NCBI GenBank assembly: GCA_963082975.1
Contig: OY720344.1
Coordinates: 96,539,228-96,603,227 of the forward strand
Reading direction: 5' to 3'
DNA length: 64,000 bases
From: Labia minor
Taxonomy: Eukaryota > Arthropoda > Insecta > Dermaptera > Spongiphoridae
Shown: positions 24,607 to 39,194 of the stretch, piece after piece
Position numbering within the stretch: position 1 is the stretch's first letter
Layout: the number at the start of each line of letters is the position of its first letter
Notes under the pieces: generated by a model
Seen by the model: only the letters and a program-made list of their open reading frames with translations
Database searches by the model: none
What the model was told of the DNA's origin: nothing
Position numbers and translations under genes: made by a program

Positions 24607-27372
24607 TTATTTAATTAATTCACTATCGATATTATGTTTTTCAAAAAATCTATGATTAAGTGTTTCATCTACGTTAAGGCGTTTATTGCCATCGAATTTT
24701 AGCAGTTGTAATGCAAGATGTTCCGCATCTGGACATTCTAAGTTTAAAGGTGGTCCCTTCCACGATTTAAACGTGTGTTTCATTGGGAAATTATGAGCAA
24801 AATAATAGTTTACAGGTGTTCCGACCGCCCTAAAATGGAAAAAAACATATATCATTGATTTTTGAACAATAATTATAAAATATAAAATTTAAAACGTAAT
24901 AATATGTACATGTTACATAATTAGAATATTTTCCACAATATCTTACATTATTATAAATTTAATTTAATATTATAAATATATATATATTAAATTATAAAAA
25001 AGTCAATTTTATTCTCATCTACTTACTCATATATTTGCTTTAATTGAGAGGCCACATTTATTCCGTTAAATAATGGCCGCCTTTTAAATAATTCAAACAA
25101 TATACATCCAGCAGACCATAGATCAACAGGTTCTCTAAATATGTCTCCTAGTAATACCTCAGGCGCACGATACGATAATATAGAACGATGTAATCTTTCA
25201 AAAAGATTTTCTTCGACATAGCCAAATTTGGCAATCTGAAAAATGTTTTTTTTTTAAAAAATATTAAATATATCTGTTTTTTCTCCCCATGCTATGGTAA
25301 CTCACATATTTTTATTCAAACTGTGATATTAGTTCACTCTATTGGAGCAAAGAAACTCAAAAGGTTGTTTTTTTATGGAATAAACGAATTTTGAATATTT
25401 TCATGATCAATTTGAACTTGTTGATTTTACAGGATTCATTCATGTTTAATTTAATTCATTAATAAAGAATTGTTCATTGTTCATTGTATAAAGAGTCAAT
25501 AATAATTAAATATATTCGGCGCTCTTCCCACCTAGACGGGGGCTCCGCCCCCTGTACCCCCGAAGTAATACATAGTATTTCGTTGGAAGTCTGTATGTAA
25601 AAGGTTTTCATCCATTTTGTTTCAATCAGTATATTGCATTATATTATCATTTCTGTTTGTGTTCTTATTTAAAATATATTTCAATTTAATCGGTAAATTA
25701 ATTATATATATTACTATTGTATTTTTATATCTATTTATCTCTGTGCCTCTACGGATCTCGAAAGCAACCCCATTTCTCCAAGTATCCCAATCCTGAGCAA
25801 TAACCATCTAACTCCTACCCTGTCCCATCTGTCCACGTCCCTACATTGTCCACTAACCGCGTCCTTGATCTTCCCAATCCCACCATATATATATTTTGCA
25901 ACATTTCCAGAAATGGAACACCCGCAGCTCAGCTCAGGAGTTAGTTAAGATTCTAATTTCTTTTTTATTGTTCATCATTTGAGGTACCCTTCACCTCAGA
26001 AAAATTTGGTTACCTTACTCCTTGTAGTTTAAGCTCTGGAGTTTTTTGCGTACGGACGGACAGACTGTCGTATTAAATATATAAATATCAACACATTAAA
26101 ACTGTTTATATCTCAATCAGAAAATAAATAACAAGTGACCATGCCCTATTTAGCATACTGGCATATAAGCTAAAAAGTTTTGTTATTCAAGAATCAACGT
26201 TTATCAACTTTTTAGTAAACTCTCATTACTTCCTAACAAAAGTATGCATAATTTTTAAATCAACATTTGAATAAATTATTTCTGAATCATTACAAGAAAC
26301 AAATAAATATGAACAAATATGAACTAAATAATTTAAGTGAACTTACTTTAACAATTCCGTTATTGGTGACAAAAATATTTTGTGGTTTGAGATTTCGATG
26401 AATAATGCTATTATCATGTAAATATTTTAATCCATTCATGATTTGTTGAAAAACAAATCTAGTAGCTTTTATAGTTAAATGTTTCAAGTCTAAATAATCA
26501 TAGAGATTCTGAAATTAAATTAATTATTAAAATTATAAGATATAAATGTTTGATTTTTAACTGTTTTCAAATTAAATTTAAATACCCATTCAATATGTTC
26601 ATAAAATAAGTAAACTGGACATACAGCCCAGTATTGTTCTAATCCTATAAATTGTAGAAGCTGTGTTATATTTGTATGCTGGAGATTACTTAAGATGTCA
26701 ATTTCTCTTAGAGATGTCACAGGTACTTGACAATTTTCAAATCTTAACTGAAAAATAATTTTTAAATATTAATCTAAAAAAATTTAATTTAAAAATTTAT
26801 TAGTATAAATGTGCCAAAATATCAAATAAGAAATCAAACATGTAAGGTATATATCAACAACGAGGATCGAAAATCACAGTCGCCCAAGCACCTTGCATAA
26901 ATTTACCTGTATGGACACTTTTTAGAAATTCTATGTTTTTTTATAATAATCAATTTTTATCAACATTTTTATCTATTGTTCTCGGAAGTTCATGGGTTTC
27001 ATTAGCAAAGGTCTACTTCACATTATGTGTAACACTGCAGTGGAAGTTTACAGCAAACTATTTATCAAGATATGTAAAGAATCTATATGACTATGTGCCC
27101 ACTGTCTATAACAAGACAGTATATTATTTGTAATATGTAATTTTGTTCAACTTTTAATTTTGAAACTATATTATGTCGCATGATTGTATTGAAATTAATA
27201 ATTCATAAAATATGTTAAAAAAATAAAATTTAAAGTATTTAGAAATTTGAATGTTTTTAAAATGTTAAGTGATTACCCTTTCCATCCTGTATATCATGTA
27301 TTCACCATTGATGATCGTTACGAATGAACCCTTTTCAGTTAGTGGAAATAATTTATAACGTTGAAAAGGCAT
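24607..27372 (-). CDS. CDK4/6-like pseudokinase, copy A2 (5 exons)
   Basis: Exons in order of translation are 27372-27277, 26747-26586, 26508-26347, 25235-25027 and 24829-24607. All splice sites and phases match A1, giving 283 residues. I see only two amino-acid differences from A1, both in the last exon: Gln to Glu in the LNLxCPDAEH stretch and Asn to Ile near the C-terminus. The inactive motifs are the same: HRN, KFG, Arg at the beta-3 lysine position, and a degenerate glycine loop. Intron 3 carries the same Helitron remnant as A1. Keeping an open frame across five exons argues against old decay, but the duplication is too recent for this to prove selection. Confidence 0.72.
25507..26085 (-). 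mobile_element. Degenerate Helitron remnant in intron 3 of A2
   Basis: A near-identical duplicate of 1470-2050, with the GC-rich hairpin near 25538 and a LINE-derived passenger. Confidence 0.6.
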
Positions 27373-27393
27373 AATGTATTGATAATTAATTAC

Positions 27394-28126
27394 CTGAAAA
27401 AAAAAAACAAATTAATTTTATTTTATCGTGAGTATTATAATCAAAAAGAAAGAATAAATTTTGGAAAATAATTAAATAAAAATATATTAACAAACCATCT
27501 ATATAAAATTATTATTTTATTAAATATATAATATAATATATATATATAATATTTTTTTTTATTTTAGTGAAGAATATTTTTATTGAAATTAAAAAATAAC
27601 TATAGAGTTCAATTAATTTTGTATTTTACTACAATTTTTACAAATAATCTAATTGACATTGAAAAAATTGAAATACTTTTTAAGATAAAAATATAATTTA
27701 TTCAAAAATATTATATTTTATTTTTAGATAATAAATATTTTTTAGTATATATACTCGTAAGTGATAACAGGTTGTTTAATATTAGATTAATTTAATTATA
27801 TTTAAATATTTATATGTATTAATGTAGAAATTTAGCTCACATCAAATTTTAGAATGTGATCACAAATCGTAAAATTAATTAAATTTAAAAATGTATTCTC
27901 AAGTAATCTAATAAATAAATTAATCTAAATAATTCTCATGAAAAATAAAAATTCAATTCAATTAACGTTATTAATATTAAAATATCTAAACACTTGTACA
28001 CTTAAAGTATTTTTAAAATTTAAAATACATCTATTTTCATTATTTAAAAGAATTTAATAGAATTTAAATTTGTAAATCTTGATTAATTCTCTAAATAATA
28101 TATATTCAACTTGTTTATATTTTTTA
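27394..28126. other. AT-rich upstream flank of A2
   Basis: Matches 3357-4099. No gene is visible. The undisturbed A|T site at 28126/28127 is the empty site for the Helitron at 4100-6351. Confidence 0.55.
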
Positions 28127-30190
28127 TTATAAATTTCAAAAATATATCTTAACAATAACGTTTTTAATTATTAATTATTAACATTTATTTATTTTTATTT
28201 ATTCAATTAATAAAATGTTATTTTGAGTTTAAAATAAATATAGCAAAGAGGATACACAATAAAAAACAAAAAATTTAATAAACTAAAAATTATAATTGTT
28301 ATATTATTGGAGATATGAATGCGTGAATTTGTTCCAAATCTATATATAAAGTATTTATAAAAAAAGAAAATGATTAAATAAGACAAGAAAAAATTATTAT
28401 TAAAAGATACGAAAACAATATCCTAAAATGACAAAAATTCCGGAGATAGGGATAAATAGTTATCAAACGTTACAGAGTATTTAACTAATCAATCAATTTA
28501 ATATATAATCAATTATATTATTTTATTTTACTTTAAATATATATATATATATATATATACTATTTTTTAAAAATATTATTTTTCAATTACAAAAAAGAAA
28601 ATATCAAACTGTTCAAGATGTTGTAAGGATAAGATTTTGTTTAATGAAATTATACAAATTCAAAATCCTTCGATACCACGTGTTCAACAAAATGCTAATT
28701 TATTATATTTTTAAAGTTAATTTTATTTTTTCAATCAATATTTATAAAGATAATAATATTATGTAATTTTAAAAATAAAATTCAATTTAAATTTTATCAA
28801 CATAAATTTGATTCAAATGAACCTTTAAAATACATTAATTTTATCAAAAGATCTGAATATGTGTATTTAGTTTAAAATATTTTAAGCTTATTAAAAAAAA
28901 ACAAATCAATTGTATGATTTAAAGAAGTTATGATAAATTTAGTCATATTCTGAACACGTGTTTTATAATTATTTTGAAAATTTAAAAAATTATATAAAAT
29001 TAATAAAGAAATGTTCTTTACACAGCCAATTTATTTATTAATTATAATCAAGTGACTATAATATATTTTTAAATAAATTAATTTAAAATTGATTTAATAA
29101 TTTTAATATATTCATCAATTTTAGATTTTTCCTTATATTTTAAAAATAATATCAAATTTATTTTTTAGTGACTAGAAAATAAATTTGATCTAGTCTATAC
29201 CCGTAAATTTTTCTAAAGTATGTATTTATTAATTTTATTAATTTAAATGTGAAAATGAAAATATATTTTAAACTTATTAAAGGACAAACCAATTGGTAAA
29301 TTGTATACAAATTTGTTTATAGTTTACAGCGATCGAATTTATTATTTTCTAGATAGATTAAACATAAAGAATATAAAAAATATCTAATGAAGATAAATAA
29401 CAAGTAACAAAATAAAAGTTACTTACAATTATGAAAATAAATGAATTGTATATTGCCTCTTAATCAACAATGTTATCCAACTGGTGCTCAATAAACAGGT
29501 TTCAACTTTATAAGTGTTTTAAGCAATGGGTGTTCATATCAATGAGACTAGTGAAACACGAACACCAGATGGTGTTGCAGGCGAAAACGGTTGACTCTTC
29601 AGGCGTCCAATAGATGGCACCGCAAAAAAAAATGACCAAAGATCACCCCCTCCCACAGGCCTTTCGAATTCTCTGCAATTATTTGAATATCAAACTCGAC
29701 AACCACATACCATCCGTACACATAATATTCGAAACAAACCCAGCAAACATGGTATTAAAGGTAAGTAAATTTTTTATTATTTAAATATTTGTATTATTTA
29801 ATTATGAATTATTTTTTATATGCGCATATATTTAGAATTTGATTTTATAAACTTAAAAATAATATCAAATTTATTTTTTAGTGACTAGAAAATAAATTTG
29901 ATCTAGTCTATACCCGTAAATTTTTCTAAAGTATGTATTTATTAATTTTATTAATTTAAATGTGAAAATGAAAATATATTTTAAACTTATTAAAGGACAA
30001 ACCAATTGGTAAATTGTATACAAATTTGTTTATAGTTTACAGCGATCGAATTTATTATTTTCTAGATAGATTAAACATAAAGAATATAGTAAATTTCTAA
30101 TGAAGTTCAATAACAAGTAAAATATAATTTACTTACAATTATGAAAATAAATGAATTGTATATTGCCTCTTAATCACCAATGTTATCCAA
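28127..30190. repeat. AT-rich E-box repeat with a local tandem duplication
   Basis: Matches 6352-7680 and 17530-17880. CACGTG motifs lie near 28677 and 28956. A 'CACCAGATGG' repeat copy sits at 29535-29755. From 29852 the sequence returns to that found at 29137, giving a direct repeat with a period of about 715 bases that unit 1 lacks here. Confidence 0.65.
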
Positions 30191-30210
30191 CTGGTTTTCA
30201 CTAAACTTGC

Positions 30211-31200
30211 TCAATAAACAGGTTTGAACTTTATAATTGTTAAGTTCCTGGCAACCCCCGGACCACAGACCATCTCTATAAGACTAGGACAGCCAATGAT
30301 AAATTCTGTAACATTGTTTGTAGCGCACTCTAACAACCCGGTATGAAAACACAGAAAATTTAAAGAATTGGACGCTAAGCTAGCGCACCTAACATTCCGG
30401 TATGCAACTAATTTGTTTTTTAAAAAAGCGGGCTTGCAATGTTTTATAAATTTATTTGGAAGGATTATTGGGAAAAAAATTAGGATAAAAGCAGTGCAGC
30501 AAACAGTTATGTTTTTTTCCATGTTGGATTTATATCCAAATAAATAATTTTTCACTTAACTGGAAATTCTACATATTTTAATGTAATTAACCAATCTAAA
30601 AGAAACGAATAATGTTTTATGTAATATACAATATTTATTTGAAAATTAATTAAAATTCCAAAATATGGTTACAAAATTTGTGAACATCTCTCTATTAAAT
30701 CTGTTCTATTAAACAAGACAACAATAAGATAAAGATAATAATAAGATAAATAAGATAAAGATAAAATTAAACAAATAAAAAAAAAATAATAAATGAATAA
30801 ATTTAAATTAACAACTAAACATAATAATAATGAATAAATTAAATTAACATCTAAAATAAATAAAATTATGCAACACTATTTAGAAAACTACTGATGATAT
30901 CATTCGTAACTGTATCCCTTTTGCATATAATTCTATTACACATTTGCACAAAGTGGTGCAACAAAATTTTATGCAAAAGAAGTGTACATGTTGAGCTGAA
31001 ATAATCACACTGAGTCTGACAAAATGCAGCAGTGAGAAAGGACTTGGATATAGCAGGAAGGTTATCCAAATTGCGGATTAGATCAGGAATTCTCTGGAAA
31101 AAATCATCAATCTCCACTGATACTTGATTAGTAAAATTAGGAAGACATTTTGAAGATTTAATTTTGGCCCGCGCTTAAAAGCATTGGACCGTCGAATACT
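30211..31200 (-). pseudogene. Unrecognised coding-like remnant, unit 2 copy
   Basis: Duplicate of 7690-8660. Minus-strand frames are at 30555-30211 (114 codons) and 31117-30866, with a further overlapping frame to 31269 that is offset by a one-base difference. The 30555-30211 frame is open here and broken in unit 1 by small differences. The family is unknown. Confidence 0.35.
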
Positions 31201-31566
31201 ATTTCGGTTAATGAAGAGACAATTCCATAATTGTTTTAATTTTATGAAACTAAAGATTTGAGAAACCATAAATAATATGTAGATATATTATATAAATATT
31301 TATTTTTATATTATATATAAAAAATATAGGAAAGGGTATTGGATTGAATAAGTAAAACAAAATAATGTGGTTTGAACTTTATAATTGTTAATATCCTACA
31401 CATGTTTATACACAAGCCTTGTAGAGGTCTTTAGTCTAAATTGTATTTGTGAAATCCTGGTATATTTTCAAACTACTCATATCTTATAAGAATTTTTTTT
31501 TATATTTTAATAAAAAAATATTAATTATTAAAATCTATACACACTCACAATATCTATTTTATTAAG
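31201..31566. other. AT-rich spacer
   Basis: Matches 8661-9027 of unit 1. No gene is visible. Confidence 0.5.
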
Positions 31567-32164
31567 AGAGCAGTATCATTTTCTATATTTACTTAAATCA
31601 ATAAATATAATTGTTATAATCTTCTTTTGAATATTTTTAGTTTAAATTATGATTTTATTAATTTTTTAAATAAAAATAAAATTTAAAAATATTATTTTTA
31701 ATTATGAATATCTATTAAGTGTAATTTTATTCAGACTAAAAAACAATTTGAAACTTGTATAATTTTTTAAAATCTGCTCACTTTATCAACTAATTAGATA
31801 TTTCAGAATATCTATATAAATTGTTATCTGTATTATCTTTATAAGCTATGTAATAATAATTTATACTATTAAAGAAAAATCTTAAATTTAAAAAAAATAA
31901 TTTTTTGCATGTTTATACTATTATATATTACAACACAATATTTTTAAAGAAATTCTCAAATTCTATTTATTTATGTTTTTAAGTTGATATAGACCATACT
32001 TTTTTAAATTAAATATTTTAACATGCACTAGGTGAAAAATATCGTATGCTTTGTTCCAAATTCCCCAATTTATTATTTTCTAAGGTTTTATATTAAAAAG
32101 AAGAAAAAAATGCAGAAACAAATTATTATCAGTGGCGAGTGTATATTTATCGGTAATCGAAAGA
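31567..32164. mobile_element. About 600-bp insertion private to unit 2
   Basis: Unit 1 reads straight across this point near 9027 (ATTAAGAG then TGATTACTACC). In unit 2 about 600 AT-rich bases are inserted, flanked by AAGAG on the left and AAGAG on the right. There is no coding sequence or clear inverted terminal repeat, so the class is unknown. Confidence 0.5.
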
Positions 32165-33105
32165 GATTACTACCAGATGGTCGCCACTAAGATTTTACAC
32201 CAGAGTTTACTAAGCTAAATTTTATATATATTTAAAAAGCTATCTAATTTTTTAGCTTTCTCCTTTTATATATAATGTACAATTAAGTATGATTCGAAAA
32301 TTTGAATTCGTACAAATTGATCAGTTTGACAAATTTACATCAATTATTATAAAATATTATGATTTCATTTGATTTTTGTAAAAGGTTACATATAATACAA
32401 AATTGCAAATATGATTCATATGTAAATATGTATTTAATTCATTTTATATCTTTTTTCTGATAAATTTATAAATTAATAATTTATATTTTAGGAATTGCAT
32501 ATTTTGCAATTTATTAAAAAAAGCAAAACTTTTCTACATTTTTATTGAATACCTTTCCTATGGCATTGCTAGGAAATAATTTTTTAAATATTTAAATATT
32601 TAAAAACTTACCAAAGACATACGTTACATTATTGTACATATTAAACATTACATTACGTTGTTATAAATATTAAAATATTAAAGTAGTATAAGAAATTAGG
32701 AAATAAGTAATATGAGAAAATAAAAGTAGATATAGTTTTAATAAATTAATCGTTTTTTTCTTTATATACGAGTATAAATTTTCAGAGATATTTGGTCGTC
32801 CTGGAATTGAATTGGGTCGTTCAATTTCTTGATCAACAAGGGAATCGAATTTAATGAACGATCGGTCAAACAGAAAGCAGTTTCAAGAAACAAACAAATT
32901 GACAGGGATTTATTCAATTTCACACTTCTTGCAACTATTTTCTGTGTAAATAATATAGAGTTCATTCAAATGAACGTCCCGCAGATTGACACAACGACCT
33001 ATCTCAAATATATATTGATATAAATAATCAATAAATTTTAAGATAGAAATTCAATTTTAACATATTTATATTCAAAATTAATATCCTGGATGCAAAAAAA
33101 TCTAC
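32165..33105. other. Spacer and start of B2 module
   Basis: Bases 32165-32570 match 9028-9440. From about 32573 the sequence matches bases 1-470, including the 190-450 block that B1 has lost. No gene is visible. Confidence 0.5.
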
Positions 33106-34717
<1,612 letters not shown>

Positions 34718-34843
34718 AATGTATTGATAATTAATTACCTGGAAAAAAAAACAAATTAATTTTATTTTATCTTGAGTACATATTATATTCAAAAAGATAG
34801 GATAAATTTTTGAAAATTAAATAAATATATTAACAATCTATCG

Positions 34844-36106
34844 TAGTGCTACAAAGGATGATAAGCACATTAGAGAATTATTGCAAGATGTGGAATTTGA
34901 TAGTAAATTTGGAAAAATCAAAGATAGTAGTATTTAGAAATGGTGGGCGTCCTGGGGCGGGAGAAAATTGGTATTTTGGAGGAAAAAAGGTGGAAATAGT
35001 TAATAAATATAAGTATCTTGGAATCACAGTATCGTCGGGGTTAGCAATGGGATGGCACTTTAAGGAGAAAAAGGAGAGGGCCATATTTGCTCTTAATTCC
35101 TTTAATAGAATACTATTAAATAATAATATAAACTGGAATTCTAAATTGAAGGTCTTTAACTCAGTGTCACGATCAATAATATGCTATGGTGCCCAGGTGT
35201 GGGGATATAAGAGTTATGATGAGGTTGAAGTACCTTTCAAATTCTTCGTCAAAAAATGTTTTAATCTGCCAAGGAATACCCCCGATTACATATTATACTT
35301 GGAAACAAACCTCTCACCAACTTATATATACACTTTAAAATTACACTTGGATTACATAATAAAATGTTTAAAAATGACGCATAATAGATATCCATTTGTA
35401 GTAATAAAAGAAATTATAAACAATAAAATTTCATGGTTTAAGGACTGGCAAAATTTGTGTGAAAAGTGTAACCTTAACATTAGTGATATCCTTAATGGTA
35501 AAATCAGTTCCAAATTTATAGTATATGAAATGAAAAAAATAATAGTAAGTGATCTAATGGAGAGAGTGAACAATAGTGAAAGACATACAATTTATAAACA
35601 ACTAGAAAGATTTGAATATGAAAATGGAGAGATGAGTGTAAATAATAGGAGTTGGCTGATGAAAATTCGAGGAGAATTGCTATATTTAAATAAATATACT
35701 TTCAGAAGCCAAGTCAAAATATGCTCATTATGCAATCTTTTGGAGGAGGAGGATACTTTCCATTTCATTGCGAGATGCCCCATCTTGAAAGAATTTAGGA
35801 TGAGGGCACTCGGCAGGGAAGTGCTTACCTTTGAGGAGTTCAAAGAGTACCTTGAAGGGGGGGACTGGCAGAGTCTTGTCAAATATAGTAGGGAGGCCTG
35901 GAAATACAGGTACTCCCTAATAAGAGAATTTAATTTTTGATATTAATCCCTGACTTTGGGACTTTAAATTGTGTTTGTTTGTTTCTTTTTAATGTATATA
36001 TGTATAGGGAAAGAGCAGTTCATCACAAGGCCAAATGCCATGATTATATCTTAAAGTAAATGTATATATTTTTGTATATAAAATGTATTATTTTTTCAAA
36101 ATAAAG

Positions 36107-36140
<34 letters not shown>
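34844..36140 (+). mobile_element. 5'-truncated LINE insertion with target-site duplication
   Basis: The element is flanked by the direct repeat ttaacaatctatcg at 34830-34843 and 36141-36154. Unit 1 has the site once, near 12537 (with one base different). It ends in AATAAAG followed by a (TTA)n tail at 36108-36142, typical of some non-LTR retrotransposons. It contains the intact C-terminal part of ORF2. It lies just upstream of kinase-like gene B2, in the opposite orientation, and is private to unit 2. Confidence 0.88.
34846..35940 (+). CDS. LINE ORF2 C-terminal part (partial, 5' truncated)
   Basis: An open frame of 364 codons begins at the truncation point, so its first codon is not a true start. 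The first 60 residues are the end of the reverse-transcriptase domain, after the catalytic box (the NLEKSKIVVF and KYKYLGITVSS segments). A YGAQVWGYKSYDE segment follows. The C-terminus has a Cys-x2-Cys...His...Cys knuckle (CSLCNLLEE...HFIARC), as in R1/LOA/I-type LINEs of arthropods. Without the palm motif it cannot be active. The intact frame indicates a young insertion. Confidence 0.8.
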   Translation: MLQRMISTLENYCKMWNLIVNLEKSKIVVFRNGGRPGAGENWYFGGKKVEIVNKYKYLGITVSSGLAMGWHFKEKKERAIFALNSFNRILLNNNINWNSKLKVFNSVSRSIICYGAQVWGYKSYDEVEVPFKFFVKKCFNLPRNTPDYILYLETNLSPTYIYTLKLHLDYIIKCLKMTHNRYPFVVIKEIINNKISWFKDWQNLCEKCNLNISDILNGKISSKFIVYEMKKIIVSDLMERVNNSERHTIYKQLERFEYENGEMSVNNRSWLMKIRGELLYLNKYTFRSQVKICSLCNLLEEEDTFHFIARCPILKEFRMRALGREVLTFEEFKEYLEGGDWQSLVKYSREAWKYRYSLIREFNF

Positions 36141-36145
<5 letters not shown>

Positions 36146-36253
36146 AATCTATCGATATAAAATTATTATTGTCACTGTAAGTATTGCTATATTTAATTAT
36201 TTTTTAATATTATTTTTCAATTAAAATTTAAAAATATCAAAACGTTGAATATA

Positions 36254-38294
36254 TCTATATATATAAAAGGAAATGTCTGTGTGTCCGTGTGTTTGTCTGT
36301 CTGTCAAATACTCAAAAACTACCCGTCCGATTACGGTGAAACTTTCAGGGATTGTTGTGGGCATCCCAGGGAAGGTTTTAGTGTAGTTAAATCCAAAATT
36401 AATTTATCCAAAATTAATTTAATTATTAATATTTTGGTAAAAGTCTGTAGTGTCACAAAACTATCGACAGATGGCGCTACATATAAACTTAAACATTCAA
36501 ATATTTTTAATTTTTTTTAAACTTAATATTTCTAACTTTGTATTACAATACAATAATGAGACGGAATTGTTGTGTGTTAAATTAGATTTTATAAATTGAA
36601 AACCATTAGTTATACTCTTAAGTTATTTAGTTTTATTGATCACATATCTGGAAAAAATCATCTTCATTAGTATTTTTTAATTTAAATGTATATATGTGTC
36701 GTCACAGTTACCGCCTTTTAGATATATATCTATTCTTAAAATAAAATTAAAAATATTTATATTATAATTATATATATGTAAAATAATAATTATATTATTT
36801 TAATATTCCTATAAGTTGGTATCACAATTTATTATTATTATGAATTATTTATAAGTAATTAATATTATTAATTGGTATTAATAAATAAATAATATTCATT
36901 ATATTAACTTAATATTTCTAACTTTGTATTACAATAATGAGACGGAATTGTTGTGTGTTAAAGAATTGTTGACTATAAAAACCAATTTGTTTTTAGGTAA
37001 GAATATATTATTCTATTTATTGTAATTATTTAAAATTTTTTTTTAGCAAACAAATCTGTCTATAGTCCATTTGATTAAACCTACCATCTTATATATAGAT
37101 TGTCGTGTATAAGATATTAGGGGTGAGGTATTTTATAAGAAAAATTGGGTTAAAAATAAGTTTAATTAATTGGTAGCACTCTGGATTGAATTTAGAATAA
37201 TTAAAAGGGTTATTGAAACCGCGTAGGTTGATTAGGGAATGACAAGATTGAATAGGATCAATTATAAAATGCTTATATAAAATTATAACTAAAAATGATT
37301 TATTTAATAAAACTGTAAGAATTTAAATTACAATAGATAACTCAAGAAATTAAGATGAAATAGAATAATTGAAAGGTACCGTAAAAATAGAAATATAAAT
37401 TAAAAGAACTTTAATTTATATTTTAGCAATTGCAATTTATAATTAATTATTAATTACCAATTGTCGACCACAGTTGGTAAATTGTGTAGTTAAGGAATTG
37501 AAAATTCAAAATATGTCGAAGCCAATCATCCCCTCCTCTGCCACTTGGCAAAATTGTCCACCCCTCTCTCTCTATTGGGGTAACGAAGAGGTTGATCTCT
37601 GGGTTTTTCCCTGGGTTTTTTTTTTAAAACAATTATTTTTAGAAAGTCTTTGCCATGTGTGCTCAGTATCATAATACATCCAATATATAAGCATAAAAAA
37701 CAAGCATTTTTATATTTATCTATATATATAAAAGGCAATGTCTGTGTGTCTGTCAAATACTCAAAAACTACCTGTCCGATTACGGTGAAACTTTCAGGGA
37801 TTGTTGTGGGCATCCCAGGGAATGTTTTAATCTATCTATATATATAAAAGGCAATGTCTGTGTGTCTGTCTGTGTTATTGTTTTGTGTTTTGTACATATA
37901 TATGTAAAATAAAGAACAAACAGAAATAAGAAAATAAATTTTAATTAATATAATTTATAAAAAAAAATTATGTTCATAAACTTAGAATATTAATTATTTA
38001 ATTAATTAAAATCTACTTAAATAAATGCAAAGAGCCACAAATATATTAGTAAATATATAAATAATAATATGAAATAGTCAATAAATCTTACTTATTATAC
38101 TTATTTGTTGTTGCTTAAATTAAAATATATTTTCCAAGAAAACAAATATATATCTTATCTACTTATACTGATTGAAACAAAATGGATGAAAACCTTTTAC
38201 ATACAGACTTTCAACCAAATACCATTCGGGGGTACAGGGGGCGGAGCCCCCGTCTAGGTGTGAAGAGCGCCTGGAAGGCGCTCGGAGCAGCTAG
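36254..38294 (+). mobile_element. Helitron with complete ends and repeated 5' heads
   Basis: It starts TCTATATATATAAAAGG at 36254 and ends CTAG at 38291-38294. Eleven bases before the end is the hairpin GAGCGCC-TGGAA-GGCGCTC (38265-38283, stem 7, loop 5), followed by GGAGCAG. It sits between A and T. Unit 1 has the empty site near 12657 with one mismatch in the flank. The 5' head occurs again at 37719 and 37835. No Rep/helicase gene is present, so it is non-autonomous. Confidence 0.88.
38265..38283 (+). terminator. Helitron 3' terminal hairpin
   Basis: A perfect 7-bp GC-rich stem lies 7 bases before the terminal CTAG. This is the hallmark 3' hairpin of Helitrons, thought to act as the rolling-circle stop signal. 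It is not a bacterial terminator. Confidence 0.8.
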
Positions 38295-38334
38295 TTATAT
38301 TATAAATTATGTTAAAAAAATTTTAATTTCATAA

Positions 38335-38945
38335 AAAAATTTGCTGGATCTCCACTTGACTATCTCGCAATTTGAATTGTATAAAATAACATAATATATT
38401 ATATTTAAATTAAATTTAATTAATTATAAATTATAAATATAATAAATAATAAAACAGCGCATGTTTGGCTTTATGTTGATGGCACCACGTCACATGTTGG
38501 CGCGTGAGATTTGCAGAGTTAAAAAATTAATTCTGGTAATTTCAGAGAATCAATCAAGCTGAAATTGTATATATAGCAGTTTTATACAATTATTAATCAT
38601 GTGAAAAACAATCAAACATATATCTTTATTTTTATGGTCACTTTAGAAGAAAAAAAATCAAAACGTTGTAGGTAATGACCCTCTTCCGATTGAGCTACAT
38701 TTATCAAATGTTGATAGAAAACTAGGAATTTTGAATAATGCCCATGTACCAAATTTTATCATTCTAGCTCAAACCGTTTTTGCGTAATCTTGGTTACACA
38801 TACATACATACATAGACACACAAACATATTTCTCAACCTTAGTGAAAATGATTCAAAACGTATAAAAACATCAAAATCTCGACATCGAAAATTTTCGTGA
38901 TCGCAATACTATCTCTTACGAGATAGTAAAAATAGTTAAAAAATG
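38335..38945 (+). repeat. Dispersed core repeat, unit 2 copy
   Basis: Duplicate of 12693-13310 with a shorter (CATA)n run and a small deletion near 38850. Confidence 0.65.
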
Positions 38946-39194
38946 TATTTTTGAATAAAAATAAATCTTGAATAATCTTTGATAAAACTTGTTCATACAA
39001 TTCCTAAATTATTATATATTTTGATTAAAGTTAATTTTCAATTATCAGTACATGTTGAAATACATATTTTTAAAAGTAATAATACTATGTAATTTGTTTT
39101 ATGGTAATTATAATACATTAACTGAAATAAGTTTAAATTGCTCAAAAAAGAATCTATTTAGTTAAACATTATTATATATATATTTGCGACTGTT

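Noticed and set aside
34878-35882. Several minus-strand frames opposite the LINE frame at 34846-35940
   Set aside because: Shadows of the plus-strand LINE coding sequence.
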